Shown here: positions 5,864-9,514 of the stretch, in pieces
Layout of the letters: the number at the start of each line of letters is the position of its first letter
Position numbering within the stretch: position 1 is the stretch's first letter
Origin: an uncultured Campylobacter sp.
GTDB taxonomy: Bacteria; Campylobacterota; Campylobacteria; Campylobacterales; Campylobacteraceae
DNA: 9,514 nucleotides
Direction of reading: 5' to 3'
Assembly (NCBI RefSeq): GCF_938045535.1
Contig: NZ_CALIMQ010000072.1
Location: 1 to 9,514 of the forward strand
Program-made: the position numbers and the translations under genes
The notes under the pieces: model-generated
Seen by the model: only the letters and a program-made list of their open reading frames with translations
What the model was told of the DNA's origin: nothing
Databases searched by the model: none

Positions 5864-6853
5864 TTAGCGCAGCCGCTCTTTTAAAATTTCCCAAATGCCG
5901 GGCATTGCCAGCAGTCCATTATGCGGCGCGGCGGCTATTTCATAAAATAGATCGCCCGCCTTAAGAGATCCCGCAAGATCATACGAGTGGTGCACCGGTA
6001 TTAGCTCATCTGCGGCGCCGTGGATGAGCGTGATCTGCGTGCTGCGCGCCGCTTGCAGAAATTCCGCGGTCGGAATCTTGTAGCGGATCAAAAATTTCGG
6101 CACGAAGGGGATCTTTTCGCGTGCGAGCCGCTCGAAGCTAAAATATGGTGCGAGCAAAATCAGTCGCGCCGCATCCCACTTCGCGGCCTGCTGTGCAGCG
6201 ATGCCGCTTCCGATCGAGTAGCCGATCATCGCGAGCTTACTTGGCGAATGCTGCTCTAAAACGTAGCGGCTCATCGCATCGGCGCTCGCCAAAAGCTGCT
6301 GCTGCGATGAAATTTTGCCGTCCGATTTACCGTAGCCCGGGTAATCGAAAATATAAAAATCGTATCCCAAAGCCGCAAAATCCGCGCCGTATGCGCCCCA
6401 GCCGCTCACGTCGCCGAAGTTACCGTGAAAGAACAAAATCGCGCCTTTAGGCTCTGCTGCGCTAAATTTCAGCCCGTTTATCGCCCCGCCCTCAAACGGG
6501 ATATTGATCTCTTGAAATTTTATCGCAGCGGCGTTTGCGTTATTGCCCACAGCGCCGTTTCCTGCGGCGTTTTCGCCGACGCGCTCGCCGCTAGTTTGAG
6601 CGTTTTTGTTTTTGATCTCGCCCGCTACGGCTCCGTTTTCTTTTACGCCGCCAATCGCCGAAGCGTTTTCGTCCGCGCCGCTCTCGGGCGCATTCACAAG
6701 CCCTGCAAATTCGGAATTTTCAAAGCTAAATTTGAAGTTTTTATCCAGCGGCTCGCCCAAAAATATCAGCCGTTCCTGAAAGATATAAAGTCCCGCTAGC
6801 ACGCAGACATAAACACACGCCGCGATAACGCACAGCCTAAGTAAAACCCTCAT
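5864..6853 (-). CDS. Membrane-anchored alpha/beta hydrolase (BEM46/ABHD13-like)
   Basis: This 329-aa serine hydrolase begins with a hydrophobic anchor (about residues 4-25) preceding QERLIF, as in BEM46/ABHD13/YfhR-type proteins. The catalytic domain shows LFFHGNFGD (140-148, oxyanion loop), FDYPGYGKSDG (169-179), the nucleophile elbow GYSIGSG with Ser213, the acid region HGAADELIP with Asp282, and PHNGL with His311, so the triad is complete. The substrate is unknown; the family includes esterases and lipases. The orientation of the domain relative to the membrane cannot be read from sequence. Residues 54-110 form a Gly/Ala/Asn-rich low-complexity linker that looks expanded. The ATG has AAAGGA five bases upstream (6859-6864). 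The gene lies 68 bp after the Nudix gene and ends the upstream block. Confidence 0.85.
   Translation of the reverse strand: MRVLLRLCVIAACVYVCVLAGLYIFQERLIFLGEPLDKNFKFSFENSEFAGLVNAPESGADENASAIGGVKENGAVAGEIKNKNAQTSGERVGENAAGNGAVGNNANAAAIKFQEINIPFEGGAINGLKFSAAEPKGAILFFHGNFGDVSGWGAYGADFAALGYDFYIFDYPGYGKSDGKISSQQQLLASADAMSRYVLEQHSPSKLAMIGYSIGSGIAAQQAAKWDAARLILLAPYFSFERLAREKIPFVPKFLIRYKIPTAEFLQAARSTQITLIHGAADELIPVHHSYDLAGSLKAGDLFYEIAAAPHNGLLAMPGIWEILKERLR
6524..6694 (-). other. Low-complexity linker in the alpha/beta hydrolase (residues 54-110)
   Basis: About 57 residues made mostly of Gly, Ala, Asn and Glu lie between the membrane-proximal segment and the first hydrolase strand (IKFQEINIPF). ADEN, VKEN, VGEN and NGAVGNN recur. 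On the plus strand the core S-cgttt is found at 6531, 6555, 6567, 6633 and 6663, spaced 24, 12, 66 and 30 bp, all multiples of six. This recalls the RsmD repeat spacing, although base composition differs (more GC). Confidence 0.55.
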
Positions 6854-6858
6854 CGCCG

Positions 6859-6875
6859 TCCTTTAAAATTTAAAG
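6859..6875 (-). promoter_or_regulatory. Shine-Dalgarno of the hydrolase gene within a 15-bp dyad
   Basis: AAAGGA (6859-6864), five bases before the ATG, overlaps ctttaaaatttaaag (6861-6875), a perfect palindrome with 7-bp arms and one central base. Pairing in the mRNA would hide part of the ribosome binding site. The stem is weak (mainly A-U), so an effect on translation is only a possibility. Confidence 0.4.
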
Positions 6876-6876
6876 C

Positions 6877-6918
6877 CGAGACGCAAAAGCGCGCGATGAC
6901 ACACGAAATTCCGTCTCG
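6877..6918 (-). repeat. GC-containing inverted repeat between the Nudix and hydrolase genes
   Basis: cgagacg (6877-6883) and cgtctcg (6912-6918) are perfect 7-bp inverted arms separated by 28 bases; two further A-T pairs follow inside after one mismatch. No T-run follows on the minus strand, so it does not look like an intrinsic terminator. It could stabilise or partly separate the two messages. Confidence 0.4.
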
Positions 6919-6921
6919 CCG

Positions 6922-7509
6922 CTAAGCTTTAAACTCGCTCAAAAACCATTGAAATGCTAGGATCAGCCCCGGCGCGCGCACGATCTTTTCGTCAAACATA
7001 AACTCTCGCGCCTTGGCCGCAGGCAGGTAGAAAAGCTCGATCTTCTCGCCATCCACGCCGCCGCCGCTACCGATCTTCATCGATTCGTCGATGCGCGCGA
7101 AGTATAAAATTTGACGGTTCGCCGCAAAGCCTAGGGCGCTGTAGTAGCTCGTGATAAATTTCAGATCTTTCACGGCATATCCCGTCTCTTCGAGCACCTC
7201 TTCGATCGCCGTTTGCTCCTCGCTAATGCCCTTATCTAAAATGCCCGCGCAAAGCTCATAGGTGTAGCCCTTTTCGGGCGAATTTATTAAGCCTTCCTCT
7301 TGATAAAACCACACGCTGGGGCGAAACTGCTTGACGAGCAAAAGCGCGTCGCGCTGCGTATGGTAGAGCAAAATCGAGACGCTATCGTGCACCTTGACGC
7401 AGTCCCACGCGCGCGCTATGCCGTCCATTTCGAAGCTCAGGCGAAAGGGTTTAACGAAATTCGAGCTTTTAAGCTCGGAGATTTTAAAATTTTTTATAGT
7501 AGTATCCAT
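6922..7509 (-). CDS. Nudix hydrolase, NUDT14-like (nucleoside-diphosphate-sugar diphosphatase)
   Basis: The 195-aa protein carries a Nudix box at 89-111 ending in EEVLEETGY, with the metal-binding glutamates E104, E107 and E108 kept. Two consensus positions differ: Ile95 where E is usual and Glu103 where R is usual. The surrounding sequence closely resembles human NUDT14 (UDP-glucose diphosphatase) from memory: WDCVKVHDSVSILLY (35-49), LLVKQFRPSVW (57-67), YELCAGILD (84-92), NRQILYFARI (131-140), GSGGGVDGE (147-155) and a C-terminal WFLSEF (188-193). A role in cleaving UDP- or ADP-sugars to NMP plus sugar-1-phosphate is inferred; exact substrate is unknown. The ATG lies inside the end of mgtE (16-nt overlap), with AGGA eight bases upstream (7518-7521). 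Confidence 0.88.
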   Translation of the reverse strand: MDTTIKNFKISELKSSNFVKPFRLSFEMDGIARAWDCVKVHDSVSILLYHTQRDALLLVKQFRPSVWFYQEEGLINSPEKGYTYELCAGILDKGISEEQTAIEEVLEETGYAVKDLKFITSYYSALGFAANRQILYFARIDESMKIGSGGGVDGEKIELFYLPAAKAREFMFDEKIVRAPGLILAFQWFLSEFKA

Positions 7510-8873
7510 GTCGCAAGTCCTAAAAAGCTAAAAAATCCCACGATGTCCGTCACCGTAGTAAGCAGCACGGAGCTGCCGACGGCGGGGTCGATATTTAATT
7601 TTTTAAGCGTGATCGGAATGACGGCGCCAAAAAGTCCTGCGAGCGTTAAATTTAGAACCATCGACATCGCAATTACCAGCCCCAAAAGCTTAATGCCGAA
7701 CCAAAAATACGCCACAAACCCCATCAGCGTGGCAAAAATGAGGCCGTTTATGAAAGCGATCGTGATCTCGCGAAAGAGAACCTGCTTTTTGTCTTTAAAC
7801 GCTATCTCGCCCAAGGCTAGGCGGCGCACAGTTACCGTAAGCGCCTGCGTGCCGGTGTTGCCGCCCATGGAGGCGACTATCGGCATAAGCACGGCAAGTG
7901 CGACCAGCTTTTCGATAGTGGCGTCAAAAAGTCCGATGATCGTGGAGCTTACGATCGCCGTGCATAAATTTACCGCTAGCCACACAGCGCGCGCGCGTCC
8001 CGCCTTAAAGATCGTAGTCTCATCGTCCTCCGCTTCGTCATCGACGCCCGCGAGGTTGTAAATTTGCTCGGTGGCGCGCTCTTGGATGAGATCGTGGATA
8101 TCATCGGCGGTGATCCGCCCAATAAGCACGCCGTTAGCATCGACAACGGGGATGACGTTAAGATCGAATTCTTCAAAGTCCTTGATCACGTCGTCGATCT
8201 TGTCGGTATCGGTGGCGAAGTGGATTTTGTTTTCGGCGCCGAATTTTTGTGAAATTTGCTCCAACGTGAGTGAAAAATCGTATAAAATCAGATCGGACGT
8301 CGAAAAGGTAGTAAGCAGATGCCCCTTTTTATCAAGCACAAAGAGCTGAAAGACATTCTCGATCTCGTCCTTTTCGCGCATAACGCGCAGCATCTCGACC
8401 GCCTGCCCCAGGGTCTGATCCTGCCTGGCGCTAAAGACCTCGGTCTGCATATACGCGCCTGCCTCGTCCTCGCTATATTTGGAGATAGTAAGAATGTCGT
8501 GGCGATCATCCTCGTCAAGCCCATAGAAAATCTGCTCGGCCTTGTCCTCGTCGATTTCGCCGATATTTTGCAAAAGCTCCGCCTGATCGTCGCTTTCAAG
8601 CTCCTCAATCGCTTTTACGATCTTTTCGTGAGGCAGAGTTTCGATGACATCTTCGAGCATATGCTCGGGCATCTCAAGCGCAGCATCGGCAAGATCCTCA
8701 GGATCTAGCTTTTTTAAGAATTCTACGTATTTTTCTTCGTCATGCTTTTTTAGAGTTTTTAAATGCTCCGTAAGATCGGCGGCACTCAGCTCATGCTCAA
8801 GCGTATCGCCTAGGTGCGCATCAAGAAGCGCTTTGGCTTCCTCGACGTCGTCCAGCTGCTCTTTATTTTCCAT
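7494..8873 (-). CDS. mgtE: Magnesium transporter/channel MgtE
   Basis: MgtE is a dimeric, Mg2+-gated inner-membrane channel for Mg2+ uptake. The 459 residues show the full family layout: an acidic helical N domain (about 20-135), two CBS domains (about 138-200 and 205-265, with VIPVVDANGVLIGRITADDI at 240-259), a connecting plug helix (about 268-295), and five membrane helices. The pore signature PIVASMGGNTGTQALTVTVRR (331-351) and the Asp of TTVTDIVGFFSF (443, matching the pore Asp of the Thermus protein) are present. The length is normal. The start ATG is supported by AAGG six bases upstream, which overlaps the stop codon of the M23 gene. No Mg2+ riboswitch can be placed upstream, since only 8 bp separate it from the previous gene; control is therefore likely through CBS-domain gating and the upstream promoter. 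Confidence 0.95.
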   Translation of the reverse strand: MENKEQLDDVEEAKALLDAHLGDTLEHELSAADLTEHLKTLKKHDEEKYVEFLKKLDPEDLADAALEMPEHMLEDVIETLPHEKIVKAIEELESDDQAELLQNIGEIDEDKAEQIFYGLDEDDRHDILTISKYSEDEAGAYMQTEVFSARQDQTLGQAVEMLRVMREKDEIENVFQLFVLDKKGHLLTTFSTSDLILYDFSLTLEQISQKFGAENKIHFATDTDKIDDVIKDFEEFDLNVIPVVDANGVLIGRITADDIHDLIQERATEQIYNLAGVDDEAEDDETTIFKAGRARAVWLAVNLCTAIVSSTIIGLFDATIEKLVALAVLMPIVASMGGNTGTQALTVTVRRLALGEIAFKDKKQVLFREITIAFINGLIFATLMGFVAYFWFGIKLLGLVIAMSMVLNLTLAGLFGAVIPITLKKLNIDPAVGSSVLLTTVTDIVGFFSFLGLATWILL

Positions 8874-8881
8874 TTTCAGCC

Positions 8882-9514
8882 TTAATTTATCGTGATAAGC
8901 GACTCGTAGTTTTCAAATTTAGCAGGGTTTTTCGAGCCGTCTTTAGCCGCAGCCATTCTAGCGTCCATATCTTTGACGAGAGCTTTAAATTTAAGCTCCT
9001 CAGCGCTTATAACGTTAGTTTTTTCAATCTTGACTACCTTAAGCGGATCTATCGCCTGCTTATTTTTATAAAGTCCGAAGTGCAGATGCGGTCCCGAACT
9101 AAGCCCGGTCGAGCCCACATAGGCGATTAACTGACCTTGCTTGACACTAACGCCTGCTTTTGTGCCACTAGCAAAGCCGCTAAGATGTGCATAAAGCGTG
9201 CTGATACCGCCGCCGTGGTTGATTTCGACAGTATTGCCGTAGCCGTTTTTACGCCCTACGAAGCTAATCTTGCCCGCTCCTGCAGCATTTACTCTAGTGC
9301 CTTTGGGGGCTGCGTAATCCACACCCAGATGCGCGCGATATCGCTTTAAAATCGGATGAAATCTTTTTGGGGTAAAATAGGATGAAATTCTAGTATAAAC
9401 AAGCGGCGTGATTAGCAGAAAAGATTCGACCTTTTTGCCGCTTCGGTCGTAGTATTTATCATCGAAAAAATATAGCGATTTGGGCTTTTTATTTTCCTCG
9501 ATCATTCCTGCGGT
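8882..9514 (-). CDS. M23 zinc peptidoglycan endopeptidase (Csd/Pgp-like), N-terminus beyond window
   Basis: The frame stays open to the window edge. The first Met in the window (9503-9505) has no proper ribosome binding site and is preceded by open codons, so it is probably internal; 210 residues of the C-terminal part are seen. Numbering from that Met, the LytM-type domain shows FHPILKRYRAHLGVDYAAP (49-67) with Zn ligands His59 and Asp63, TLYAHLSGFASG (103-114) with His107, and GPHLHFGLYKN (138-148) with the HLH motif (His142 as ligand). The preceding LLITPLVYTRISSYF is typical of the helical-rod endopeptidases Csd1/Csd2/Pgp3 of Helicobacter and Campylobacter, which trim peptide crosslinks to set cell curvature. 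Export signals would be in the missing part. A charged tail of about 50 residues follows the domain. Which paralogue it is cannot be decided here. Confidence 0.9.
   Translation of the reverse strand, partial: TAGMIEENKKPKSLYFFDDKYYDRSGKKVESFLLITPLVYTRISSYFTPKRFHPILKRYRAHLGVDYAAPKGTRVNAAGAGKISFVGRKNGYGNTVEINHGGGISTLYAHLSGFASGTKAGVSVKQGQLIAYVGSTGLSSGPHLHFGLYKNKQAIDPLKVVKIEKTNVISAEELKFKALVKDMDARMAAAKDGSKNPAKFENYESLITIN

Noticed and set aside
7300..8061. Plus-strand ORF of 253 codons
   Set aside because: It runs antisense through mgtE and the Nudix gene, both identified by strong motifs. Its translation has no recognisable motif and is biased as expected for a shadow frame.
9503..9505. ATG as the true start of the M23 peptidase
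   Set aside because: The frame is open upstream to the window edge, no spaced Shine-Dalgarno is present, and M23 enzymes of this type need an N-terminal signal or anchor that would then be lacking.

Overview
The window comes from an Epsilonproteobacterium (Campylobacterota), most likely a Campylobacter of the higher-GC oral group (C. gracilis, C. showae or C. rectus type). The case rests on very frequent AAATTT/AAAATTT words, tightly packed and overlapping genes, and proteins that look like Campylobacter orthologues (a Csd/Pgp-type M23 peptidase, MgtE, a UPF0126/TRIC membrane protein, ArgD). The species is inferred, not shown. Every convincing gene lies on the minus strand, so transcription runs from high to low coordinates.

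Upstream block (9514 to 5864): the C-terminal part of a zinc M23 peptidoglycan endopeptidase, the magnesium channel MgtE, a Nudix hydrolase that resembles the UDP-sugar diphosphatase NUDT14, and a membrane-anchored alpha/beta hydrolase. Spacings are 8 bp, a 16-nt overlap and 68 bp, so this is probably one transcription unit. A gene-free stretch of 487 bp follows (5377-5863). It holds a 15-bp tandem array, a 20-bp direct repeat, AT-rich dyads and a possible promoter for the next operon.

Downstream block (5376 to 1): six genes joined end to start with overlaps of 1-8 nt: UPF0126/TRIC membrane protein, argD, a MidA/NDUFAF7-like methyltransferase, a 108-aa protein of unknown function, rsmD, and a TIGR02757/DUF2400 protein that runs off the window edge. 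Such continuous overlap predicts one co-transcribed, translationally coupled operon, although the products serve different functions (membrane transport, arginine biosynthesis, protein or rRNA methylation, a DNA glycosylase-like fold).

The most unusual signal is a set of in-frame, low-complexity, repeat-like insertions in otherwise conserved enzymes. RsmD is about 2.5 times its normal length: roughly 289 Ser/Asn/Gly/Ala/Cys-rich residues, built of degenerate 24-bp (8-aa) units that often end in Glu-Asn or Lys-Asn, sit directly before the catalytic DPPF motif. Smaller insertions of similar flavour occur in the MidA homologue, just before its SAM-binding strand, and in the alpha/beta hydrolase, between membrane anchor and catalytic domain. 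The intergenic repeats look similar in style. Together they suggest a lineage-specific process that expands short AATT-cored repeats in loops and intergenic DNA.
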